From positions 1 through 60,302 of the forward strand of contig CAJZIX010000006.1 of NCBI GenBank assembly GCA_916049765.1: a stretch of DNA of 60,302 nucleotides, read 5' to 3'. The position numbers and the translations under genes are program-made. The stretch's first letter is position 1, and every line of letters starts with the position of its first letter. This DNA comes from an uncultured bacterium (GTDB lineage Bacteria; Patescibacteriota; Gracilibacteria; Absconditabacterales; Absconditicoccaceae). The notes below the pieces were generated by a model. That model was not told the origin of the DNA. It was given only the letters and a program-made list of their open reading frames with translations, and made no database searches. Below, piece by piece: positions 1-9,644 of the stretch.

Positions 1-183
1 GAGATCTGCAAGATGGTTTTTACTATTCCTCGATGAAATGATCAGGCTGAACAATACTTTTGGCAGCAAATGCAGAGCAAAGGATTTTTGGATATTCTAG
101 AGGCTGAAGGAGTCATGAAATGAGATATTTTCAAAATCAAAAGTTATTATGAAGATTTAGAGGATAAGTACATTTTGTATTAG
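1..183 (+). CDS. obg: Obg/CgtA GTPase, C-terminal OCT domain (5' partial)
   Basis: Open from the first base in frame 1 with two in-frame TGA read as Gly, ending in TAG. The visible 60 residues resemble the Obg C-terminal (OCT) domain: a KMV start, an acidic/Asn turn (GNDQAEQ), a hydrophobic helix, GFLDIL, then the GD pair (MKGDIFKI) before an aromatic, acidic end. In Bacillus Obg the same order is seen (KM..F.RDE, GVDEAL, DGDIIRL). Obg is a GTPase of 50S ribosome assembly. The G domain lies upstream of the window, so the assignment rests on the OCT part only. Confidence 0.6.
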
Positions 184-223
184 TTTCTAACTCTTGTTTG
201 CATTTTCTTTTTTAAGAAAACTA

Positions 224-251
224 TTGACATTTTTTAGGAAAAATCTATACT
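224..251 (+). promoter_or_regulatory. Sigma70-type promoter
   Basis: TTGACA at 224-229 and TATACT at 246-251 with a 16 bp spacer, about 55 bp before the lipoprotein start. It follows the TAG of the Obg gene. Confidence 0.7.
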
Positions 252-306
252 GCTAGTCAACGTCAGTAGACTTTTTTGTTAACTTTTAGATTCTTGAATT
301 ATAATA

Positions 307-774
307 ATGTCTTCATTCAATTTTAAAGAAAAAACTTCTCAAATCCTTGGTACTTGTGAGATGATAGGGAAAACACAATTGCTAAAATTAGTAACTCTTG
401 CTGCGCTTGCTTGAGCTTTTACGTGATGTGAAAGAGATAGAAGTACTATACAGATTTCTTTTGATAAAAAATCTGTTTCAACGGATTTTTATTTTATTCG
501 TTCTGTAGGAGAGTGAGACTATGAGAAAAAAAGATATGATTTAAAAGTCGTTAAGAAAGATGGTCTTTGTATAGCAGAGATTGATGGTCCTTGATCTGAT
601 AACTATGAATTTTCTGGAACTCCTACTGAAGTATTTGATAGTGTACAAGCAGTCTTGCAAAGTGAATGTGAGGAGTGAACTAATTGATCAAAAGAAGTAG
701 CGTCAAAGGTGTTTGATAAACTTATACAAGTAAAAAGAGCTTATGATGATATGGCCACTTGAAAAGATCATTAA
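307..774 (+). CDS. Predicted lipoprotein, unknown function
   Basis: 155 codons with seven TGA (Gly) codons; TAA at 772-774. A hydrophobic stretch (LLKLVTLAALAGA) ends in FTGC, a plausible lipobox, so the mature protein probably begins with lipidated Cys near residue 41. The remainder is polar with several further Cys and no family I recognise. The ATG at 361 would give a more usual signal-peptide length (about 23 residues before the Cys) and may be the true start; no Shine-Dalgarno favours either. rlmH follows after 24 bases, so the two may be co-transcribed from the promoter at 224. Confidence 0.6.
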
Positions 775-798
775 ATTCAGATTTTTTTTCTATTTTTT

Positions 799-1248
799 AT
801 GTTTACAATTCTCGCTATTTCAGATTCAGATAAGCATTTCTCGACAGCTCTCCAAGAATATAGGAAAAGACTGTGAAAACAGCTTATCATTGATGATCTC
901 AAGCCTTTCAGAGATGAGAATCAGTTTTTGGTAATTGAAAAAGAAACAGATAAACTTATTGATCAACTTCATAAGAAATATTCTCATCATCAGAAGTTTC
1001 TCTTGATTAAGGAAGGAGAACAATTGGATACGATCGCTTTTTCTCAAGTCCTTCAGGGAAAAGAGAGCGTTTTTATTATTGGAGGTCCCTATGGAGTTGA
1101 TGATAAGAAGCTAAAAACTGGATTTCCATCCTTGAAAATGCTTTCTTTTTGAGCAATTACTTTGCCTCATGGATTGGCAAAATTGACTTTGGTTGAGCAG
1201 CTCTACAGAGCAACTACCTTGTGGTCTGGTAAGAAATATCATTACTAA
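799..1248 (+). CDS. rlmH: 23S rRNA (pseudouridine1915-N3)-methyltransferase RlmH
   Basis: 149 residues, close to the usual 155. The SPOUT trefoil-knot core is clear: FIIGGPYGVDD around residues 94-104, then LSFGAITLPHGLAKL and the family end EQLYRATT...KKYHY (other RlmH proteins end NHPYH). RlmH methylates pseudouridine 1915 in helix 69 of 23S rRNA using SAM. Two TGA codons are read as Gly, one of them in the conserved LSFGAITLPHG segment. ATG at 799 is the first in-frame start and gives an N-terminus (TILAIS) like the family's opening beta strand. Confidence 0.9.
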
Positions 1249-1251
1249 ATC

Positions 1252-1280
1252 TTGACATTTTTTATTTAAATGACTATACT
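1252..1280 (+). promoter_or_regulatory. Sigma70-type consensus promoter
   Basis: TTGACA at 1252-1257 and TATACT at 1275-1280 with a 17 bp spacer, directly after the rlmH stop and 36 bases before the next ATG. A copy of the dispersed word GTCAGATTTT lies at 1283-1292, at the expected transcription start. Confidence 0.75.
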
Positions 1281-1316
1281 TAGTCAGATTTTTTAATTAT
1301 TATTTGATTGAACAAT

Positions 1317-3479
1317 ATGGTGAAATCTCTTGATACAAATGATAAGCTGACGGATCAGAAACAGTGGAAACATAGAAAGTTGATTAAAAATACCCTTTCT
1401 CAGTTGACAAACGCACTTATTCTTTTTAAGATGAAAACAGGAAACAAGGGAGATTATAGTGTAAAACCCTTGGCATTTAATGAAGATTGGGAGATCGTTG
1501 TAGTCAACAGACAGGAGAAGAATAAGAAAGGCCCTGTGGATGTTTTATGAGATATTGGAAAAATTAATATTCTTGAAACTCAACGCTCTCTTTTTGATGA
1601 TATAAACAAAGAAGAGTGACTTTCTCTAGAAGAAAGAGAAAAATATAAAGGTGCTATTAGACAATTCGTTAGAACTCATTTTATTAAGGCAAGGGAGAAT
1701 TTAGAGAATAAGAAAGTTTCTCCTCATTCTAAATTCCGTGCTTTTTATACTAAATTAGCTAAAGAAAAGAGTGCTGATCCTAAGGAACAATCGCAATATA
1801 GAGATATTTATCTTACTCTTGCAAATATGTTATATGAGAAAAATAAAAGTTTTCTCAATGAAAATGGTGAAATTAATGAAAGTTGATTAAGAGAGATCGC
1901 TATTATTTTTCTCAAGACAATAAAAAATATCCCAAATTCAGGTTCTTCAAAGTCGTTTCATAAAATTTTTCATGATGGCGATTTTAATTTTTTGAGGAAA
2001 GAGAACGATGCCTGAGAACCGATGGTTGGAACTCTAGATCATTATGTTGAAGCTATTCAGTATTTAATGGATTTAGATGGCTATAATGCTTATGCAGAAT
2101 GAGGTAATGTAGGAGCGGAAGAATGGATGAAATCTAAAAAGTCTTTTCTTAATAATTTATTTGTAGGAAGTAAGCTTAATGGTGAGGGTAGACATGAAGT
2201 TTATTCGGATAAAAAATTGCTTCATAATAAGTTAAGTTCACTTTGGACTGAGACAATTGGAGAATTTCTTAAATCAGATTCAAAAATGTTGCATCATCGA
2301 GTTCCCTTTAATAGATTAAAATCAGAATCCTCGATTTTTCAGAAATTATGAGGAAGGACAGAAAATATTCAAGATGAGTCAGGATTGAGGGTTGTTTATT
2401 ATAAGGATAAGAGAGAAAAAGCTTATTGTGTAGATCAAGATATTGTTGAGATATTAAAAAGTTATTGTAAGAAAATTGTAGACTTAGATGGAGTAGATAT
2501 TGTAAGTCTTCAGCTTGACAAAAAGTGAAATTTTATTTCGGAAGAGGGACAAGAGGAAATTCTTAATCTTCTTTCAGAGATTACAGGATGTGAAGATATA
2601 ACTTATAGAATAAAACCAAAGAAGTCTGCTGATCGTTTGGACTCTATCAGCTCAAAATATCATCACTTAACAAAGACGAAACCTACCCCTGGATTGAAAG
2701 CTGCTTATGAAATAGCTAATGCCACAAAGAGAGGAAGTAATGGAAATCAATATAAGGATTTTAAAATTATTGCAAAATTGTCACTTGATCAGGAAGTATA
2801 TAATGCGCATCTTGAAGATCAAGAGTTAGAGATAAAAAAGGATTTGGATCTTTCTCAGGAAATCTCTTTTTATCCTTATACTAATGATCTTAATATAGGG
2901 AATCACCATTTTCTAGATTTGGAAAAGAAAATTTTTCTCAGAGTAAAAAATATGAATGATATGGAATTATGAAAAAGTATTTCTTTGAATAAATTGAGAT
3001 ATTTTACAGAAACGACATTAAAAGATATTTCTTTTGATATTGATGTCTTTGAAGATAAAGTAAAAAAAGGCCTTCTTCCAACCCCAGAAAATGATCATTA
3101 TGCATATCTTGTTTTAGATTGAGAGAAAATTTCATTGAAGGGGCTAATTTATAGGAATAGAAATAATTCTGAGAGGTTTGATAAATTAATTTCTATGGTT
3201 ATTAATTACTTTTTAAAAAGTAATAAAATCTGATATTTGAATAAAAAAGACACTATTCATAGTGGTTTAGTTTCTCCTGAAATGCTTAGGAATCCTCAAG
3301 AATTTAAATCTAGGAGATTCCTTACTTCTGATGTCTTAAGGACAAGTGCTTTAGATGCAAGTAATGCAGAAAATTCAGTTTGTTTTTATACGGATAATAA
3401 GGATAGTTATATTATACCGCATTTTTATAATGTTTCGCTTGGAGATTTAGGAGATTTTATTGCTCTTGAAAAATGTTAA
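1317..3479 (+). CDS. Large RelA/SpoT-like protein, divergent
   Basis: 720 codons once the in-frame TGA codons are read as Gly; TAA at 3477-3479. No signal peptide or membrane segment. Near residues 325-360 the order R-x-K-S-x-x-S-I-x-x-K-L followed by IQDESGLRVVYY resembles the RelA/SpoT nucleotidyltransferase core (RxKSxxS...K...D..G.RVV). A later RGSNGNQYKDFKI segment could match the region before the catalytic Glu strand. The regions around it match nothing I know, and no HD, TGS or ACT domain is visible, so (p)ppGpp synthesis is only a guess. It has its own strong promoter and ends tail-to-tail with hemW, overlapping by 4 bases. Confidence 0.4.
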
Positions 3480-4723
3480 ATTTCCTCCATAATTTCAGTC
3501 ACAATGGCGTTGAATACGTCCATCCCAGCGTCTGTTAGTTTGAGTTTTTCTCAGTTAATGGTGATTAAATCTTCATTTTCATAAATTTGCAATTTTTTCT
3601 CGTAATGAGGTATGAGGAGTTGTTTAAATTTTGAGAGTTGATCTATTCCTTTATCAGTTCTTAATCCCAGAAAAAATTCTTCTATCAAATAATCCTTTTC
3701 ATTGAGAGGTTCAAATGCTGTTGGATCAAGAAATTGCTTGTTGCAGTAGTTTTTAAGACTATTGGTATTTTTGAATCTTAGACCTGCTTCTGGTGTTGGA
3801 ATTCCTAGAGAAGAAAAGAATTCTGAATTAAGCTCTTTTTTATTCAAAAATGAAGAGGCATTGAGTCCTAAACCGAGATAGTTCTCCATTTCCCAGTAAG
3901 TTCTATTATGGATACTAGATTTTCCAGAGAGGGAGAAATTTGATAGTTCATACCTATGATATCATGCATCTAAAAGAATATCTTTTAAGAGGCTAAATTC
4001 CTCATATATTTGTTCATCAGTTCCAAAGTATGCCCCTGAGATGAGTGAATCAGTTTTTTTTCTTTTTCGAGCTTGATTTTCAAAAAGCTCCAAAGTATAA
4101 AGCGAAAAACTATCGGCAAATTGTGAGTTTACAAAATCGGTAAAAAATTGTAAAGCTGAAGGAGTCCATAGGTAGGGATTTCCTTTCTTGCTCTGATTCC
4201 ATTTTCCAAAAGCAATAAAATCAAAATTAAAGACCGTATTATCTTGCTTGAGAGGCTGGAGATTACGGAGGAAATCTACAAGTCCTAGAAAACGTGTGTG
4301 TCTTCCTGCTAATTGGAGTACTTCATTATCAAAACTTTGGATCCCAAAGGAGAATCTGATCCTTGGATATTTTTTTCAGAAAGTTTTTTGAAGTTCTTTT
4401 ACGATTGTGTAAATTTCTTCTTCAGGATAAGGATTAAACTCAAAACTTAGTTCTGCAAGGTTAGAACAGTCAAAGTGTTGCTCTAGCGTGAAAATGATTT
4501 CAGAAAGCTGATCTGCTCCAAGGAGATTTGGTGTTCCCCCTCAGAAGTAAAGAGTTTTTATTTCTTCGTGATGAAAGTATTGGCTGTAATGCTTGATTTC
4601 TTCTTTTAGGGCAAAAAGATATTGTTCAACATGATCTGATTTTTCTGTTAGAGCAAAAGAGGAAAATGCACAGTAGTTACATTTAGATTGGCAGAAGGGG
4701 ATATGAATATAGAGTGAAAGCAT
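3476..4723 (-). CDS. hemW: HemW-like radical SAM protein
   Basis: 415 residues. The N-terminus LSLYIHIPFCQSKCNYCAF carries the radical-SAM CxxxCxxC cluster motif in the HemW/HemN context, followed by FGGGTPNLL (the SAM-binding GGTP; the first Gly is TGA). IRFSFGIQSFDNEVL and the later YELSNFSL and HNRTYW motifs are typical of HemW. HemW is a heme chaperone related to anaerobic coproporphyrinogen oxidase; its role in a reduced genome is unclear. ATG at 4723 places the YIHIPFC motif at the family's usual distance from the start; an upstream in-frame ATG at 4795 adds a hydrophobic leader that the family does not have. Confidence 0.85.
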
Positions 4724-4818
4724 ATTAATGGAACATATAGAATAAGAAGTGATTGTCAATGTAAGTAAGGTAAGGAAAAGCTCCTTTATTTGCAAGTCAA
4801 AATTTTTTGATAAAACTC

Positions 4819-4848
4819 TTGCATTTCTCTCTCATTTTCTTATATAAT
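4819..4848 (+). promoter_or_regulatory. Sigma70-type promoter
   Basis: TTGCAT at 4819-4824 and TATAAT at 4843-4848 with an 18 bp spacer, 30 bases before the lipoprotein ATG. Confidence 0.65.
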
Positions 4849-4878
4849 ATGTCGTTCATATTTTTTATTTCATTATGA

Positions 4879-5139
4879 ATGGTAAAGATGACAAAGAAAA
4901 TGTTGGCAGTAGCTTTGATGGCTGGATCAGTACTTGTACTTGCTGGATGTAACGATACTCCTGCAGAACCAGAAGTTATTACTGGAGATGAGGTAGTTGT
5001 TCAACCAGAAATCCTTCCTATTGATGAAGCTCAAACAGGAGAAGTTGCTACTGGAGATGAAGTTGTAGTAGAACAACCAGTTGTAGTAGAACAACCAGTT
5101 GTAGTAGAACAACCAGTTAAAAAAGTTGTTGCTGAATAA
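4879..5139 (+). CDS. Small acidic repeat lipoprotein
   Basis: 86 residues with a classical lipoprotein signal: MVKMTKKMLAVALMAG, then LVLAGC, the lipidated Cys being residue 24 or so. The mature part is short, acidic and Val/Glu/Pro-rich, made of TGDEVVV and EQPVVV repeats. No TGA codon is used. It is preceded by a strong promoter, which suggests high expression at the cell surface. Tandem repeats in the gene could change copy number by slippage. No known family. Confidence 0.7.
   Translation: MVKMTKKMLAVALMAGSVLVLAGCNDTPAEPEVITGDEVVVQPEILPIDEAQTGEVATGDEVVVEQPVVVEQPVVVEQPVKKVVAE
5062..5115 (+). repeat. Three exact 18-bp tandem repeats
   Basis: GTTGTAGTAGAACAACCA is repeated three times without a mismatch, encoding VVVEQP units in the lipoprotein. 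The period is a multiple of three, so copy-number change would keep the frame. Confidence 0.9.
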
Positions 5140-5212
5140 TTTTCTTGCAACTTGATCGCAAGATACTATAAAGGGCATTGTAAAAGATGCTCTTTTTAGT
5201 TACGAAAAAATA

Positions 5213-5899
5213 ATGCTCTTAAGGACTTATCTTCAAACCCATCATGGAATCTCGAGAAGAGTGATTGCTTCATTAATTGATGAATGAAAAATTTTTGTCA
5301 ATGGAGAAAAGGTAGAGAATTATAAGGCAGATCTTCAAAATGGAGATACTCTTGAGGTACTATCTTCTTTTTCAGAAACTCTTGATTTTCAGTGAGAGCA
5401 ATCAACGAATATTTCTCTTTTAGCGTTTAATAAACCAAAAGGGTATACCTGTTCTAAATCAGATCCTTATAATCCAACTTTTTATGAGCTTTTACCTTCT
5501 GATTTTTTAAAAAAATATTATTATATTGGGAGATTAGATAAGGAAAGTCGTGGTTTGATGCTTCTTACAAATACTCCTGAGCTTGTACATCAGTTTGAGC
5601 ATCCAAGTAAGGAAATTGAGAAGACCTATCTGGTCCAGCTTAATCATCCCTTTGACTGGAGCTTTAAAGAGAAGATTTTAAGAGGGATATCCGAGTGATG
5701 AGAGCTTCTTAGGACAAAAAAGCTTGAAAAATCAGATTTTTGATGCTTGAAGATTACGCTTAATGAATGAAAAAAAAGGCATATTAGGAGAATTTTCAAA
5801 GCCCTTGGTTATAAGGTGCTAGATTTGCAGAGAATCCGTATTGATAACTATTTGCTTTGAACGCTTCCAGAGGGAAAATGGCAAGAGTTGAAGTTATAA
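5213..5899 (+). CDS. RluB/RsuA-family pseudouridine synthase
   Basis: 228 residues. An N-terminal S4-like RNA-binding domain (GISRRVIASLIDEGKIFVNG, residues about 12-31, then NGDTLEV) precedes the synthase core FNKPKGYTCS and YYIGRLDKESRGLMLLTN, where GRLDxxSxGL holds the catalytic Asp. EGKKRHIRRIFKALGY is the conserved C-terminal RNA-contact motif. Seven or so Gly are TGA, including the family Gly before KKRHIRR. It would isomerise a uridine in rRNA; substrate not predictable. A second, TAG-terminated member of the family lies at 19081. Confidence 0.85.
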
Positions 5900-5962
5900 A
5901 ACCTTGGTTTTTTTAGTTAAAATTCGTGCTTTTCTTTATTTCTATCTTCTTATCTTTGAATA

Positions 5963-7081
5963 ATGTTTACACGACTAAGGAAAAAAATTAAATCTGATCT
6001 CAAAACCCTCAATACCATCTATATTTCCAAGCAGGCGATTTTGCAGAATCTTGATTTCCTGCAGAAACTTCAGCCGAATTCAGTTTTTTTCCCTGTTTTG
6101 AAATCCAATGCTTATGGACACGGAATTTTGCAGATGCTAGAGATTTTGAAAGGGCAGAATTTCCCTTATCTGGCAGTGGATAGTTATCCGGAGTATCAGC
6201 TTATTCATAAGCATTCTGACTTTAATGTTTTGTTGATAGGCGAAACCTTGCCTGAGAATTATCGTTTCTTTGATCTTAAAAGAACGGCTTTTGCAGTTTA
6301 TACCTTGCAGGCATTGAAGGCACTTGCTCAACTTAAGAAAAAAGTCAGACTTCATCTTTTTTTTAATACGTGAATGCATAGAGAGTGAATTCAGGAGCAG
6401 GATTTGCCTCAAATTTTGGCTTTTCTTCAGGAACATAAAAATCTAGGGGTAGAGGGACTGATGTCGCATTTGCATAGTGCTGATGTGGGGCTTTGAATTG
6501 AGGAGCAGGTTTGATCTTTTAAAAGTATGGCTGCTCAGTTAGAAAAAGCCTGATTTTCTCCAAAGCGAAAGCATATTTCAGCGTCGGCAGGGATTCTTAG
6601 GTTGCGTGATTCGTATTTTACTGCGTGTAGACCTTGATTGCTCCTTTATGGGTATCATCCTTTTGAGGATGAGCAGGATTCCTGATTACAGCCAGCTTTA
6701 AGTCTTTTTTCAACGATTGTTTCTTTACAAATCTTAAAAGCAGGAGAATGAGTAAGCTATAATCAAAGGCGAAAGGCTGAAGAAAACTGTAGAATTGCTA
6801 CGATTCCTTTCGGATATTATGAGGGACGGCTCAGAAATCTCTCTTGAAAATTGGAGTATTTTTATCAAGGAAAGGCGTTTCCTCAGCTAGGAACAATTTG
6901 TATGAATCTAAGTTCTTGTCTTGCAAATGAAGAAATGAAGATTGGAGATAGGATTGAACTCATTTCTGTTCAAAAAGGAGCAAGGAATAGTATTGAACAA
7001 ATTGCTCAGTTAGCAGAAACGATTCCTTATGAAGTATTGATTAGGCTTGAAAAAGGGATTAGAAGAATTGTTATTGATTAA
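5963..7081 (+). CDS. alr: Alanine racemase
   Basis: 372 residues, the normal length. PVLKSNAYGHG near residue 45 holds the PLP-binding Lys. MSHLHSAD and the barrel motifs follow, and the C-terminal beta domain has the substrate-contacting LGTICMN segment. It makes D-alanine for peptidoglycan. Several Gly are encoded by TGA, for example NTGMHREGI. The stop overlaps the rimO start by one base (TAATG), so the two are translationally coupled. Confidence 0.9.
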
Positions 7082-8466
7082 TGTTTTATTTCATCTGTTG
7101 TCAAATGTTTTTTTCATTTATAAACCTTGGTTGCACTAAAAATTTGGTTGATACTCAGTTTTTGCTTGGGAGGATTTTGGAACATTGGTCAGATCAGTTT
7201 TTTTATGATGTTGATCCCTTTTCTGCAGAGGTGGAGCTGGTTTTCCTCAATACTTGCGGCTTCATTTCCTCTGGGAGAAACGAAATGTTTCAGACGATCA
7301 AAAAGCTTTTGAGAAAAAAGAAAAAAGTCTGTCTCCTTGGCTGTGCGGTTGCCTATTTTGAGAATCTTGCCGATTCCGTTCAGCTTACGGATCAGGAAAC
7401 CGAAGAATGGGTGAATCTGAAAAATCATCCTGATTTGTTTTTCCTTTCTTGGGGAGATTTTGCGAAATTTGAACCGAGCTTTCTTTTCAATTCAGAGCAA
7501 AAGTCTCTGCAAAAGCCTTTACAAGAGTCAATGTTTCAGCGACCAGAGAATGTGAGAGCATATACGAATCTTGAACTTGGATTTGAATATCTCAAGATCG
7601 CTGAGGGCTGTAATAATCAGTGTTCTTTCTGCATTATTCCAAAGATTAGAGGAAAACAGACTTCTCTTCCTATAGAAAGGATCGTTGAAGAGTCCAAAAA
7701 CCTTATTGCAAGCGGAGTCAAGGAGCTTATTCTCATCGCTCAAGATAGTACGAGATATGGAGTGGATCTCTATGGGAAAAGTCAGCTTTTTGAACTTTTG
7801 GAGGCGATTGATGAGCTGGAGTGAGATTTCCATTATAGGGTGCTGTATCTTTATCCTGATATTTTGACGAAAAAACACCTGGAAAGGTTGACTAAGTTGG
7901 AGAAATTTATTCCGTATTTTGACCTGCCTTTACAACATGCTTCAGCAAAGCTTTTGAAAGCAATGGGAAGATTTTACAATCATGAGATGACGCTTGAGCT
8001 TTTGGATTTTATCAAGCAGAAGTTCCCAGAGCGTTTTGTCAGAACGAATTTTATTATCGGATTTCCAGGCGAAACGGAGGAGGATTTTCAGCTTTTGATG
8101 GATTTTATCAGGCAGGATTGGTTTGATAATATTGCGCTTTTTGAGTATCATGACGAACCGCTTGCTCCTTCTAGTAAGTTACCCAACAAAGTTGATGAAA
8201 AGATAATCAGAACCAGATTTCTGCAGGCGAAAAAACTCGTAAATGAGCTTCAAAATGTGAGAGTTGCAAAAGAAGAAAAAGAAAAAATCTGAACGATTTC
8301 CGATATTTGGCAGGATACTCAAGGGAATTGGAGATTTACCGTTCGTCCTTTTCTCCACTGTCCAGAGATTGATCGTGAAGATGAAATCGGCTTGGATCAG
8401 ATTTTAGAGAGTTTTGATGAGGAAGAGTTAAGAGTAGGATCGAGAATTCGTTTTCTTGTACAATAA
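7081..8466 (+). CDS. rimO: Ribosomal protein S12 methylthiotransferase RimO
   Basis: 461 residues with the three MTTase parts in order: UPF0004 domain (SFINLGCTKNLVDTQ and FLNTCGFI), radical SAM core with CxxxCxxC in AEGCNNQCSFCIIPKIRG, and a C-terminal TRAM-like domain. YFDLPLQHAS and GFPGETEEDF are RimO/MiaB signatures; LGCxKNxVD and the short form favour RimO, which methylthiolates Asp in uS12. The ATG at 7105 (FFSFINLGC) matches the usual RimO start better than 7081; 7081 is listed because it overlaps the alr stop. It ends at a terminator shared with prfA. Confidence 0.85.
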
Positions 8467-8499
8467 AAAAAAGCCTTGAATCAAAATTCAGACTTTTTT
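8467..8499. terminator. Bidirectional terminator between rimO and prfA
   Basis: AAAAAAG-c-CTTGAAT, loop CAAA, ATTCAG-a-CTTTTTT forms one hairpin with A and T tracts at both ends, serving the convergent rimO (+) and prfA (-). Confidence 0.7.
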
Positions 8500-8519
8500 A
8501 AGTATTTTTTAATTGTTTT

Positions 8520-9599
8520 TTAATCACTTCCTTGCATTTCTTTGTTGAGGAGAAGGGTCTGGTTTTCAATGACCATTTTCCCAAGGATATCATCAATATT
8601 CCCCATCATAATATTTGGCAGATTAGACCAAGACTCGTGGATTCTATGATCAGTTACTCTATCCTGAGGAAAGTTGTAGGTTCTGATCTTCTCTGAACGA
8701 TCTCCAGTTCCGATCTGATTTCCTCTTAAACTTTTTTCTTCAGCTTGTTTCTTTTCCAGTTCAATTTGGTAGAGCCTAGACTTCAAAACAGCAAAGGCTT
8801 TTTCCTTATTCTGCATTTGGGATTTACTATCTCCGATATTTACGATAAGTCCGCTTGGAAGATGGTGAAGTCTGACTCCGGTCTGGTTTTTATTGGCATT
8901 TTGCCCTCCAGAAGAAGAAGCAGCATAGGTATCCATTACGATATCTTTCGGATCAATCTGAATATCCACATCCTCCGCCTCCGGCATAATCGCAACGGTC
9001 ACCGTAGAAGTATGCACTCTTCCATTGGATTCGGTGTCAGGGATTCTCTGCACTCTATGCACTCAGCTCTCAAACTTCATCAGAGAATAGACTGAATCTC
9101 CAGCAATCTTTACCATCACAAATTTTACTCCACCGATATCAGAAAGCTGTTCTTCGACGATTTCAGGTTTTCGTCCTTTTTTCTGTGCGAAAGTTAGGTA
9201 CATTTTCAAGAGTTCCGCTGCGAAAAGCCCAGCTTCATCTCCTCCTGCGGCAGGTCTGATCTCTAGATAAATGTTCTTGTCATCATTCGGATCTTTTGGT
9301 AAGAGGGCGATTTTGAGGTCATAGTCAAGTTTTTCTATCTCCTCTTTTGCAGTATCAAGTTCTTCTTTTGCCATTTCAAGCAGATCAAAATCGGTTTCAG
9401 TATTTAGCATTTCTTGTGCATTTTGCTGGGTTTCTAAGGCTTTTTTATAGGCACAAGCGAGATTATAGGTCTTTTCCAATCAGGCAAGTTCTTTATTGAT
9501 TTTTTTTGCTTTCTCCATATCCTCAAAAATCTCAGGTTGGAGCGACTGTTCTCTGAGTGTTTCATATTTGGTAATGATGGTTTGTAATTTATCAAGCAT
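8520..9599 (-). CDS. prfA: Peptide chain release factor 1
   Basis: 359 residues, normal RF1 length. The coiled N-terminal domain is followed by the RF core EIRPAAGGDEAGLFA, the codon-recognition segment QRIPDTESNGRVHTS and the catalytic GGQ in SSSGGQNANK. RF1 reads UAA and UAG, the only stops used here; RF2 would read UGA and terminate at glycine codons, so it should be missing. The recognition tripeptide is P-D-T instead of the common P-A-T or P-V-T, and the GGQ flank (SSSGGQ for GAGGQ) is also unusual. One of the few TGA codons is the Gly before VHRVQR. Confidence 0.92.
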
Positions 9600-9644
9600 T
9601 GAATTGTAATGAAAAGGGTAAAAAGTCTGATTTTATCTATAAAA

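Noticed and set aside
743..1047. ORFs on both strands around the rlmH start
   Set aside because: They lie in wrong frames of rlmH and the lipoprotein, which both have clear family or signal features.
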